Shown here: positions 54,792-62,396 of the stretch, in pieces
How the letters are laid out: every line of letters begins with the position of its first letter
Position numbering within the stretch: position 1 is the first letter of the stretch
NCBI RefSeq assembly: GCF_004345565.1
Contig: NZ_SLWA01000002.1
Coordinates: forward strand, 1 to 64,000
DNA length: 64,000 nt
Origin: Flavobacterium circumlabens
GTDB lineage: Bacteria; Bacteroidota; Bacteroidia; Flavobacteriales; Flavobacteriaceae
Direction: 5' to 3'
The notes under the pieces: generated by a model
Told to the model about the DNA's origin: nothing
What the model saw: the letters and a program-made list of their open reading frames with translations, nothing else
The model's database searches: none
Made by a program: the position numbers and the translations under genes

Positions 54792-54836
54792 AACACCTTT
54801 TAAGCCTTAGCTGCAGCAGCTTAACAGGGTGTTTTT
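54792..54836 (+). terminator. Terminator-like hairpin upstream of the effector-like gene
   Basis: AACACC plus TTAAGC (54792-54805) pair with GCTTAA plus GGGTGTT (54819-54833), followed by GTTTTTGTT. It sits only about 40 bp before the start codon at 54878, so it could be an attenuator or the end of an upstream small transcript. Confidence 0.7.
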
Positions 54837-54877
54837 GTTCAGAAAAAATCAAAATTATAACCTAAAGGAATTATGTG

Positions 54878-56302
54878 ATGAAAGAAAATTTTAAAAGAGC
54901 AGTAAGTGTAATTACTGTGCTGTTGATTTCTGTTTTTTTTACAAGATGTCAGCAGGAAGATGAAGTAGTAGTTACGCAGGGCACAACATTGTCTTCCGCC
55001 AAACAATGGTTTAAAGAGTACGAGGCAAAAGGAGATAATTATGTTTACCTCCAGAACCTCATTTATGAGTGGCCGGGGGCGATCGTGAAACAAGCTGAAG
55101 ACGGGACTGAGGTGATTGTAATCCCGATAAAAGAATTAAAAATAGACGATTCAGAAATCTGGCAACAGCGCTTGTACCTGTACAAATTACCCGATGGCAG
55201 TTACAAAGCCTCACTGGTTGAAATCTATCCCGACAAAGCTGCCCCACAAGAGGACCAGTCTATGGAGGGCGGGAATTTTAACGGATACATAAGCGTCTGG
55301 GATCTAAAGAAAGGTTTTGTAAAAGCAGCTCAATTTAAAGACAATCACGCTGTGGAAGACGGAATTGTAGAAGTCTTGCCCAGAGAAGATAAGACAACTT
55401 ACAGGGCACCTTCTCTTAATCCTTGTGGTGATGGCTGCAATGATGGTCCTGGTGGCGGTAATCCAACACCAGTGCCTAGAATACTACCAACGGAATTAAG
55501 AGAAGTTGTTAAGATTAATTCTTATACCGGACCTAAACCTAAATTGGGAACTCCTGTGGCCTACTATGGACCACGTTCTCCTGTAATTGGAGGAACAACT
55601 CCCAGTGGTTATACCTCTCCTCGTGGTGGTAATGGCGGTGGTGGCACGGCTCCCCCTCCTGCGACGGCTGCAAACCCCTGTGATAAAATTAAGACACAGA
55701 TGGTTAATGCTAACTTTTTGGCAAAACAGGAAGAATTAAGAAAGAAAACGGATCTAAAAAATGAAACAGGATATTCACAAAGCAAAAACGGTCCTTATAC
55801 ACCTCTTGATAATTTGAGTAATGACAGTATGAGCTTGCCCAAAGATCCAAATACCATTGGTTATATGCATACACATATTGATGATTATGATTCTGGAACT
55901 GTTGATCCAAATGGTGATCCAACAATAAACTCACCGATTAAAATGTTTTCACCTTCAGATGTGAAATCGTTTATTGCGCTTTTAGATAATGCCCATAGAA
56001 ATAATATTGCTTTAGATAATGTGTATGGAACGATGATTTCAAGTGAAGGAGATTATACTTTAAGATTTGAAGGAGTTTATAGTGATCTTAATATGGGATT
56101 GAATTTTGACGCAAATATGAATAAAAAATACAAGGAAGTTATGGAGGATTATAAGAGTTCAAGGGAAGTTGGGTTTTTAAAATTCGTAAAGGAACAAATT
56201 GGTATTAACGGTATTTCCTTATTCAAAATAAACAAAAATGGGACTAGTGCTAAAAAAACATTGAATAACAATGATAAAATAGCAACAAAACCATGTTCTT
56301 AA
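54878..56302 (+). CDS. Lipoprotein with possible C-terminal JAMM-like metallopeptidase domain
   Basis: The ATG at 54878 (MKENFKRAV) has an AAAGGA Shine-Dalgarno-like sequence upstream and is preferred to a GTG three bases earlier. The 474 residues are arranged as follows: a lipoprotein-like signal (VFFTRCQQED, Cys24; Arg at -1 is atypical), a conserved-looking N-domain (40-170), a Gly/Pro-rich linker with a Cys pair (183-262) and a C-terminal domain (265-474). The last carries E296, H331-T-H333, S358 and D361 (GYMHTHIDDYDSG, MFSPSDVKSF), which match the E...HxH...SxxD order of JAMM metalloproteins. This assignment is by eye. The layout resembles a surface toxin or effector, with three DUF6705-like lipoprotein genes directly downstream. 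Confidence 0.6.
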   Translation: MKENFKRAVSVITVLLISVFFTRCQQEDEVVVTQGTTLSSAKQWFKEYEAKGDNYVYLQNLIYEWPGAIVKQAEDGTEVIVIPIKELKIDDSEIWQQRLYLYKLPDGSYKASLVEIYPDKAAPQEDQSMEGGNFNGYISVWDLKKGFVKAAQFKDNHAVEDGIVEVLPREDKTTYRAPSLNPCGDGCNDGPGGGNPTPVPRILPTELREVVKINSYTGPKPKLGTPVAYYGPRSPVIGGTTPSGYTSPRGGNGGGGTAPPPATAANPCDKIKTQMVNANFLAKQEELRKKTDLKNETGYSQSKNGPYTPLDNLSNDSMSLPKDPNTIGYMHTHIDDYDSGTVDPNGDPTINSPIKMFSPSDVKSFIALLDNAHRNNIALDNVYGTMISSEGDYTLRFEGVYSDLNMGLNFDANMNKKYKEVMEDYKSSREVGFLKFVKEQIGINGISLFKINKNGTSAKKTLNNNDKIATKPCS

Positions 56303-56319
56303 TATTTAAAACAAACATT

Positions 56320-56889
56320 ATGAAAAAGATAATTATTATAGGTATGACAATAGCAAGTATTTCAGCATGTAAAGCCCAGTCAATACTTCCAATCGAAAAA
56401 GAGATAGAGTATGTGCGTGCAAAAACGGACTTTCCAGAAAGTGTAACCTATTTAAAGGATGTAAATGGAATTCGGGATAAATATGTCGGAACCTGGAAAG
56501 GATCTTATGGCGGCAAAAATTACGAACTGATATTTTCTAAAATTACATATAAACCAGTTCGATATACTAAAGACAGATTACTAATGCGTTACTTAATAAA
56601 AGATGCAAGTGGCAGAGTTTTAGAGGATACCAGAACAGAACCGGATGATAGTGGTTATGTGGTTACAAGCTATTATTATGATAAAACATTTTTTGTTTTA
56701 CTGTATGGAGGGCGTCAATTTGATTGCGGGCAAAGTGGTGAACTTTATGTTATGTTAACTAAAGATTCGGATTCTATAATGGAACTAGTTTTAATACCAA
56801 AAAGAGATATTATGCTTGAAAAGGATTGTCCCAATGGGGTTGCAGCGCAATTATTTCCTGAGGTTAAAATGAGATTAACAAAACAATAA
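56320..56889 (+). CDS. DUF6705-like lipoprotein, tandem copy 1
   Basis: 189 residues starting MKKIIIIGMTIASISACKAQ, a lipoprotein signal with Cys17 (a longer frame from 56293 is not needed). The mature part has GIRDKYVGTWKGSYGGKNYE and a conserved YGGRQFDCGQ. A GTW motif early in a beta-rich small domain recalls lipocalin-like folds (inference). It lies 17 bp after the effector-like gene and 23 bp before copy 2, so one transcript is likely. The function is unknown; a partner or immunity role for the upstream protein is a hypothesis. Confidence 0.75.
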   Translation: MKKIIIIGMTIASISACKAQSILPIEKEIEYVRAKTDFPESVTYLKDVNGIRDKYVGTWKGSYGGKNYELIFSKITYKPVRYTKDRLLMRYLIKDASGRVLEDTRTEPDDSGYVVTSYYYDKTFFVLLYGGRQFDCGQSGELYVMLTKDSDSIMELVLIPKRDIMLEKDCPNGVAAQLFPEVKMRLTKQ

Positions 56890-56912
56890 TGTTTTTCTAA
56901 ATTGGAAATAAT

Positions 56913-57482
56913 ATGAAAAAGATAATTATTATAGGTATCACAATAGCATGTATTTCAGCATGCAAAGCCCAATCAATTGTTCCAATCGAAAAAAAGATAG
57001 ATTACATAAATGCGGGTATTGGTATTCCTGAGAGTGTAACGTATTTTAAGGATGTAAATGGTATTCGGGATAAATATGTCGGAACCTGGAAAGGAACGTG
57101 TGAGGGAAAAAATTACGAATTAATATTTTCTAAAATAACAGACAAACCTTCTCGAATAACTCAAGACAGATTAGTAATGCGTTATTTAATAAAAGATGCA
57201 AATGGCAGAATTTTAGAAGATACAAGAGCAGAAACAGATAAGAGTGGTTACGTTGTTAAAAGTTATTATTATGATAAAACATTTTTTGTTTTATCATATG
57301 GAGGGCGTCAATTTGATTGCGGACAAAGAGGGGAACTTTATGTTATGATAACTAAAAATTCTAATTCTGTAATGGAATTGTTTTTAATGCCCCAACGCGA
57401 TATCATACTTGAAAAGGATTGTCCCAATGGGGCTGCAGCACAATTATTTCCAGAGGTTAAAATGAGATTAACTAGGCAGTAA
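56913..57482 (+). CDS. DUF6705-like lipoprotein, tandem copy 2
   Basis: 189 residues, same layout as copy 1, with lipobox ITIACISACKAQ. It is the most diverged of the three (start of mature part IVPIEKKIDYINAGIG, and EGKNYE in place of GGKNYE). The 3' 70 bp are identical to the end of copy 3, while copy 1 differs there. Intergenic spacers are 23 and 22 bp and nearly identical, which shows recent tandem duplication. Confidence 0.75.
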   Translation: MKKIIIIGITIACISACKAQSIVPIEKKIDYINAGIGIPESVTYFKDVNGIRDKYVGTWKGTCEGKNYELIFSKITDKPSRITQDRLVMRYLIKDANGRILEDTRAETDKSGYVVKSYYYDKTFFVLSYGGRQFDCGQRGELYVMITKNSNSVMELFLMPQRDIILEKDCPNGAAAQLFPEVKMRLTRQ

Positions 57483-57504
57483 TGTTTTTCAAATTGTAAA
57501 TAAT

Positions 57505-58074
57505 ATGAAAAAGATAATTATTATAGGTATGACAATAGCAAGTATTTCAGCATGTAAAGCCCAGTCAATACTTCCAATCGAAAAAGAGATAGAGTATGTG
57601 CGTGCAAAAAAGGACTTTCCAGAAAGTGTAACCTATTTAAAGGATGTAAATGGAATTCGGGATAAATATGTCGGAACCTGGAAAGGATTTTATGGCGGCA
57701 AAAATTACGAATTAATATTTTCTAAAATTACAGATAAACCAGTTCGATATACTAAAGACAGATTACTAATGCGTTACTTAATAAAAGATGTAAATGGCAG
57801 AATTTTAGAAGATACGAGAAAGGAACCGAATAATAGTGGATATGTGGTAAAAAGTCTTTATTATGATAAAACATTTTTTGTTTTATTGTATGGAGGACGT
57901 CAATTTGATTGCGGACAAGAAGGAAAACTTTATGTTATGCTAACTAAAAATTCGGATTCTATAATGGAACTAGTTTTAATACCAAAAAGAGATATTATGC
58001 TTGAAAAGGATTGTCCCAATGGGGCTGCAGCACAATTATTTCCAGAGGTTAAAATGAGATTAACTAGGCAGTAA
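57505..58074 (+). CDS. DUF6705-like lipoprotein, tandem copy 3
   Basis: 189 residues, about 90% identical to copy 1 by eye. It is a mosaic: the 5' part (signal peptide through IEYVRAKKDFPES) matches copy 1 almost perfectly, the ILEDTR region resembles copy 2, and the last 70 bp are identical to copy 2. This points to gene conversion or unequal crossing-over. The lipobox and cysteine are intact, and so are the other key residues (GTWKG, YGGRQFDCGQ), so it should be functional. Confidence 0.75.
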   Translation: MKKIIIIGMTIASISACKAQSILPIEKEIEYVRAKKDFPESVTYLKDVNGIRDKYVGTWKGFYGGKNYELIFSKITDKPVRYTKDRLLMRYLIKDVNGRILEDTRKEPNNSGYVVKSLYYDKTFFVLLYGGRQFDCGQEGKLYVMLTKNSDSIMELVLIPKRDIMLEKDCPNGAAAQLFPEVKMRLTRQ

Positions 58075-58101
58075 TTTTTTGGATGAATATTATACAAGAC
58101 T

Positions 58102-58302
58102 ATGAAATATTTTATTTACTTCTTTTTTATTTTAGGTATTGGGATGCTAATTTATGGTTACATTTATCCAAGTGAATATTGTTTAGATATTAATATTCAT
58201 GATACATATTATGTCTTTACCTATTTGCCTGTGGCAACAATTGTACTGTTATTTTCTTTAATACTTTATATTGTTTTTCTGATCTATAAAAAGATCAAAT
58301 AA
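58102..58302 (+). CDS. Small two-helix membrane protein with HDTYYV motif
   Basis: 66 residues with membrane helices at about 3-20 and 40-63 and a loop SEYCLDINIHDTYYVFTYL. The loop resembles the HDTYYV sequence of heme-copper oxidase subunit I, but the histidine metal ligands that follow in oxidases are absent. It is the last gene of the run that begins at 54878, 27 bp after copy 3 and 69 bp before a terminator. The function is unknown. Confidence 0.65.
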   Translation: MKYFIYFFFILGIGMLIYGYIYPSEYCLDINIHDTYYVFTYLPVATIVLLFSLILYIVFLIYKKIK

Positions 58303-58371
58303 TTTTAGTGATTTAACAATTCGCTGCTTGTGTGAGCGTTTTACTCGTAAATGCAATAACTTTAAATAAAT

Positions 58372-58404
58372 AAACCCCGATCTTTTTAAAATCGGGGTTT
58401 TCAT
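58372..58404 (+). terminator. Bidirectional intrinsic terminator
   Basis: AAACCCCGAT (58372-58381) pairs with ATCGGGGTTT (58391-58400), followed by TTTTC. It ends the 54878-58302 unit and, in reverse, the small gene at 58425. Confidence 0.9.
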
Positions 58405-58424
58405 TTAAATAATATCAGTTAAAT

Positions 58425-58649
58425 TTATTCGGCCTCCAGATAAGGATTTAGAATTTCGGCTAATTCATTGAGCCAATAAAAGTTGGATTCTATTCCGTTT
58501 GGTGGGGTTTCCTGTTCCCGCATTACGCCTAAAGCCAGTGTATAATTTACCTGCCTGATTACTTTAGCCATATCTTCCGGGGCTATCGCGTGATTAAAAA
58601 AATCAATTAGCCTTTTTTCGGCTTCTTTTGAAAAAGTGTTTGTACTCAT
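58425..58649 (-). CDS. Small hypothetical cytoplasmic protein
   Basis: 74 residues with no signal peptide or membrane segment: EAEKRLIDFFNHAIAPEDMA, then VIRQVNYTLALGVMREQE, and an acidic C-terminus (LAEILNPYLEAE). It is helical and not recognised. It looks like a real gene because it has a bidirectional terminator right after it and normal codon use. It is convergent with the effector-like unit, and its upstream side is a long gene-free region. Confidence 0.6.
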   Translation of the reverse strand: MSTNTFSKEAEKRLIDFFNHAIAPEDMAKVIRQVNYTLALGVMREQETPPNGIESNFYWLNELAEILNPYLEAE

Positions 58650-59526
58650 AAACTACATTTTTAGTGAATATTAAACCCGCGAGAATAATGCATTCCTATT
58701 GTTTCCAATAACGCAACCTTATCTCAAGAGCAAATTATATTTAATTCTAATGTCGTAGTTTAGAATTACAAAACTAAGAAAAAACTTTCAATTTTAAAAG
58801 ATATTATTTTTATTTTTTTAGGTGATGTTGCAAAAACGGCTTTGCTAAAAATGATTTACAAAATAACTTTCCATAAAAGTTTGTAATAAATAAATGATTT
58901 CCCCTCTTCAAAATGATTCAAAACGGAAAATTTTAGAAGTGATACGCGCCAAATATCATGACTCTTTTTTTTGATTCTCGTTGTGTATAAAAGTTGTGAC
59001 ATTTTTTTTAAAATTATTTTTTGTCACAAAATCCGTGACAAATTTTTTTGTTTGTTTGTTTTTGTCACAAAAAAAACGTGACAAAATTTTTATTCATTTT
59101 TATTTTGTCACAACTTATAGTGTAATGCCTGAGGCAAGTTCTATCATTTGAAATTTGCTGATATTTAATTGGGAATTTTTTATAATCAATCCTCCTTTAA
59201 GTTTAGTAATTAAATGCTATCCTAAAGATTATTATTCTTTGCGTTTGGTTAACAGGAAAGAAGAAAATTCTTATTGTTTAAAATAAAAGACATTACACAA
59301 ATTATTTACGGCAAAATTCTCTTACTAAGCTTGTGTTAAAGAAATTTAATGATATTTTTGGTAAGAATAATTTTCAAAAAAAAGAACAAATTAACAAACC
59401 TAAAAACTAATTTCTCTATGAGTTAACTCTACTTTAATGTAAAAATAATTTTTACGAAAATTTAAAAAATCAGAGATAGCTGAACCAAAACAGCTATCAT
59501 TTCCAAAATTTTATCCTAATCAAAAA
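58650..59526. other. Gene-free region of 877 bp
   Basis: A very AT-rich gap with no convincing gene. It holds the TGTCAC/GTGACA cluster (58993-59114) in the middle. The last 250 bp before the GLUG gene show no clear promoter motif. Confidence 0.6.
58993..59114. promoter_or_regulatory. Cluster of six alternating GTGACA/TGTCAC sites
   Basis: Sites at 58993 (GTTGTGACA), 59021 (TTGTCACAA), 59035 (GTGACAA), 59061 (TTTGTCACAA), 59077 (CGTGACAAAA) and 59103 (TTTTGTCACAAC) alternate in orientation. They form three inverted pairs, and the outer GTTGTGACA/TGTCACAAC closes the whole. This could be a multi-site operator or a folded non-coding RNA. No T-run terminator follows. Confidence 0.55.
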
Positions 59527-61122
59527 ATGTCAAAAAAAACAAAATCTACAATTATACCCTTTTTTAAATATGCAACGATTCTTGCTTTATTTATTGTAGT
59601 GGGGTATTCCTGCTCAAGTGATGAACCTGGTAAAACAGAAGAACCAACGATACCAGCAAGCACTACAAAGGCGATTACGTCTTTCTCTTTTTCAAATACG
59701 GCTATAAAAGCTACTATTGACGAAACAGCACACACTATAGCCATTACGTATCCTTCGGGAGTAAACGTAACTAATTTAGTGGCTATTTTTGCTACTACAG
59801 GCGCGAAAGTTACAATTGGGACTGTTGCTCAGGTAAGTGGTACAACGCCAAATGATTTTAGCAAAACTTTAGTCTATACCGTTACGGCACAAGACGGAAG
59901 CAAGCAGGATTATACAATCACTCCTCCTAACTCGGCAGCTGTACTGGGTTTTACTTTCGAAGGTTCAAATTCTGAAATCTATTGGGAACTTCCTGCGCTT
60001 AAAGAGGGTGTTAATACCTTTTACAATGCTCCGGCTAATCTTGACTTTATTACAGGAATTCCAATTTTGCCTCCGGGAGCAGAACTTACAGCAGCAGGAG
60101 ATAATGAAGCCAGTAACTACAATTCGACAGGATTTACATTTACGATAACGGCTGCTGATGGAAAGACTAAAAAGACCTATACGATAAAAATACCGGTTTA
60201 CAACAAGACTACAAATCCTTATGGTATCTATACCCCGGCACAACTTTGGACACCAAATTTATATCTTAATGACAACTTTAAGCTGATTAATGATATCACG
60301 ATGCCTGCTGTAGATGGTACTGAATATCCGATTGGTGAAGGTTATGCAACAATGGGTTTTAGCCCTATTGGAGATTTTGAAACTTTTAACGGAACGATAG
60401 ACGGAGATAATCACGTAGTAAAAAATCTAACCATCAAGCGAGGTAGTACCGATGATGTTGCATTTGTTTCTACTTTAGGATCTAAAGGTGTGGTGAAAAA
60501 TCTGGGACTTGTCTCCGTAAAAATTGAGGGAGGCGGTACCGTAGGTGCTCTGGTTGCTAATAATGTGGGCGGTACGATATCCCGTTGTTATGCCAGCGGA
60601 ACGGTTAGTTCTACAGGAATCCAGGCGAACACGCAAGTAGGAGGTCTGGTTGGAATTAATAATGATGCTAACGGTATAGGCGGTAAACTTTTAAATAGTT
60701 ACAGTACGGTAAACGTTTCTGCAGCAGGGCCAAGTGCTTCTGTAGTTGGCGGATTAATAGGGTACAACTACCTTTGCGATGTACAAAACTGCTATGCTAC
60801 AGGTTCAGTATCCGGTACTTATAAATACGGAGGAGCTCTTATCGGGAAGAATGCCTGCGAGATTATGAATTGTTATGCTACAGGAAATATAAAAATTGGC
60901 GGTGGATTGGTTGGTTTCAATTTTAACTGGAGTTCGGCTCCAAATTGTTTCTGGGATACCCAATCTACAGGACAAACCGCTTCAGATGATGGAGGTGAGG
61001 CAGTTGGAAAAAAGACAGTTGATATGAAAACAGGAACTCCTTACACGAGTACCTGGACGTCTGCCAACTGGAAATTTACAGCTGGACAATATCCTACTTT
61101 AGTGGGACTTGGTGGTCAATAA
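59527..61122 (+). CDS. GLUG-motif repeat lipoprotein
   Basis: 531 residues with a lipoprotein signal (ALFIVVGYSCSSDEPG). Residues about 45-220 hold two beta-sandwich-like domains of a DUF5018 type (ITSFSFSNTAIKATIDETAH and VTAQDGSKQDYTI). After that comes a stretch with GLUG-type repeats: VGALVANNVGGTISRCYASG, VGGLVGINNDANGIGG, VGGLIGYNYLCDVQNCYATG and IGGGLVGFNFN. These are typical of Bacteroidota surface proteins, where they form beta-helices used for adhesion or polysaccharide binding. No catalytic residues are visible. It is monocistronic with a strong terminator. Confidence 0.85.
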   Translation: MSKKTKSTIIPFFKYATILALFIVVGYSCSSDEPGKTEEPTIPASTTKAITSFSFSNTAIKATIDETAHTIAITYPSGVNVTNLVAIFATTGAKVTIGTVAQVSGTTPNDFSKTLVYTVTAQDGSKQDYTITPPNSAAVLGFTFEGSNSEIYWELPALKEGVNTFYNAPANLDFITGIPILPPGAELTAAGDNEASNYNSTGFTFTITAADGKTKKTYTIKIPVYNKTTNPYGIYTPAQLWTPNLYLNDNFKLINDITMPAVDGTEYPIGEGYATMGFSPIGDFETFNGTIDGDNHVVKNLTIKRGSTDDVAFVSTLGSKGVVKNLGLVSVKIEGGGTVGALVANNVGGTISRCYASGTVSSTGIQANTQVGGLVGINNDANGIGGKLLNSYSTVNVSAAGPSASVVGGLIGYNYLCDVQNCYATGSVSGTYKYGGALIGKNACEIMNCYATGNIKIGGGLVGFNFNWSSAPNCFWDTQSTGQTASDDGGEAVGKKTVDMKTGTPYTSTWTSANWKFTAGQYPTLVGLGGQ

Positions 61123-61149
61123 ACTGCCATTTCTTTTAGATTATAAATT

Positions 61150-61185
61150 AAAAACCCCGAAATTCATTTGAATTTCGGGGTTTTT
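61150..61185 (+). terminator. Intrinsic terminator after GLUG gene
   Basis: Perfect 17-bp stem (61150-61166 with 61169-61185, AACCCCGAAATTCA arm) with flanking A and T runs. Bidirectional. Confidence 0.92.
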
Positions 61186-61221
61186 GCTTTTTTTGGGTAT
61201 AATTTCTTTTCGGTTTTATAA

Positions 61222-61611
61222 TTAATTCAAAATCAACTTTATGTATGCATATCCAATTAAAGCAGCTGAAAAAATAATATCGATATTCCGAATTATTTTT
61301 GATTTTGATGAATATAATAAGATTAAGCTAATAAAGGGCCTGATAAAAAGTTGTGACAAAAAAGTCATACATAATAAAAAAGGACCAAAATTTAAGTGGG
61401 TTAAGTCGTTGTTTATTATTTTTCTAAAAGAAGTTGTAAGACCACAAGTCTTGCATTTAATTCCCAGTTCGGCGTAAGGACATTTAATAATTGTAAAGCC
61501 TGTTTTTAAATAGAGGACTAAAATTAGTATTGCAACAAATATCAAAAAATTAAATAAATGATATTCTTTATTGACTAATGGAATCACTCTTGATTTTTTC
61601 AATTGAATCAT
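61222..61611 (-). CDS. DUF2752 membrane protein
   Basis: 129 residues with about three membrane segments and the DUF2752 core CPYAELGIKCKTCGLTTSF, a variant of the family's CP...GxxCPxCGxT. It overlaps the preceding DUF4190-like gene by 44 bp, the last of a three-gene membrane cluster. The function is unknown; the Cys pair could bind metal or form a disulfide. Confidence 0.78.
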   Translation of the reverse strand: MIQLKKSRVIPLVNKEYHLFNFLIFVAILILVLYLKTGFTIIKCPYAELGIKCKTCGLTTSFRKIINNDLTHLNFGPFLLCMTFLSQLFIRPFISLILLYSSKSKIIRNIDIIFSAALIGYAYIKLILN

Positions 61612-61996
61612 TCTCTATTTCTTTTTCAATTTTTTCCTTAACATGTTTCAAAGCCTTTTTTTCTATCGTATCTAAAACTTGACCTTCTATATTGTTAAGC
61701 GAGTTTTCAATTTCTGCTTTTGCATCAAACACTGTTTTATACTTATAATATTGGAATATCCCTATTGATATTGCTATCATGCCAACAATTAAACCTGCGG
61801 TTGAAACTCCGGTATTTTGATTTTTTTGCTTTAACCCTAAAAAGGAGACTCCGCAAAAAACAATAGACATAATACTTGGCCCGATTGCATAAAATCCGAT
61901 ACACGGAACAATGGAAAAAAGAAAAGAAAAAATAGCAAAAATAAGACCGATTACAGCAAATATTTTTGGATTTCCTGATGAAAATTGTGAATTCAT
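61568..61996 (-). CDS. DUF4190-like membrane protein with charged coiled-coil tail
   Basis: 142 residues. Two hydrophobic segments (about 12-45 and 65-82) with the DUF4190 pattern (AVIGLIFAIFSFLF, STAGLIVGMIAISIGIFQY) are followed by a charged Glu/Lys-rich helix (IENSLNNIEGQVLDTIEKKA, HVKEKIEKEIEN). The start abuts the stop of the upstream 79-residue gene and the end overlaps the DUF2752 gene, so the three are co-translated. Confidence 0.72.
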   Translation of the reverse strand: MNSQFSSGNPKIFAVIGLIFAIFSFLFSIVPCIGFYAIGPSIMSIVFCGVSFLGLKQKNQNTGVSTAGLIVGMIAISIGIFQYYKYKTVFDAKAEIENSLNNIEGQVLDTIEKKALKHVKEKIEKEIENDSIEKIKSDSISQ

Positions 61997-62236
61997 TTAT
62001 TTATGGTTTTGGCGATTATTAATTAAATATAAGAGGAGTTTTAATACCTCATTTTTAAATACTACAATGATTAAAATTATAAGCAGCAGGCCAACAAAAC
62101 CATTAATTATATTATTTTGAAGTACCTTTTGAAAAGGCTTCTTTCCAAAGAACAGAAGCCAGTGAACCATGGCACCTAAATAACCTAATGCCTCAATAAT
62201 TGCACCTGCAATGGTATCACCAGTTTGGTTATTCAT
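61997..62236 (-). CDS. Small membrane protein
   Basis: 79 residues with a polar N-terminus (MNNQTGDTIAGAIIEALGYL) and two hydrophobic segments (about 9-30 and 45-70). It is not recognised. Its stop abuts the start of the DUF4190-like gene (TAAATG). First gene of a three-gene operon. Confidence 0.6.
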   Translation of the reverse strand: MNNQTGDTIAGAIIEALGYLGAMVHWLLFFGKKPFQKVLQNNIINGFVGLLLIILIIVVFKNEVLKLLLYLINNRQNHK

Positions 62237-62334
62237 AATTTTCGGTTATTTTGTTTATATGATCAAATATATTTAATTTTATCTTTGTCAGAGTTCAAAA
62301 TTTTGGCATAGATCTTCACGTAAGCTTTGCGTCC

Positions 62335-62394
62335 TCCCGCGTTTTTCAGCCCAATCAAAAGCAAAAAAAATTAGCGAACTTTGCGGTTAAGAAA
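62335..62394. repeat. GCGAACTTTGCGG repeat fragment
   Basis: AGCGAACTTTGCGGTTAAG (62372-62390) directly downstream of the M14 gene stop matches the copies at 8136-8158 and in the 33259-33398 palindrome. A GC-rich CCTCCCGCG patch precedes it. Confidence 0.5.
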
Positions 62395-62396
62395 AA

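Noticed and set aside
58102..58302. Small membrane protein as a fragment of cytochrome oxidase subunit I
   Set aside because: Only the HDTYYV loop is shared; the histidine metal ligands and the remaining helices are missing and the ORF has its own start and stop.
58993..59114. Cluster as classical CRP sites (TGTGA-N6-TCACA)
   Set aside because: The orientation within the close pairs is the reverse (TGTCAC then GTGACA), so the CRP consensus is not formed.
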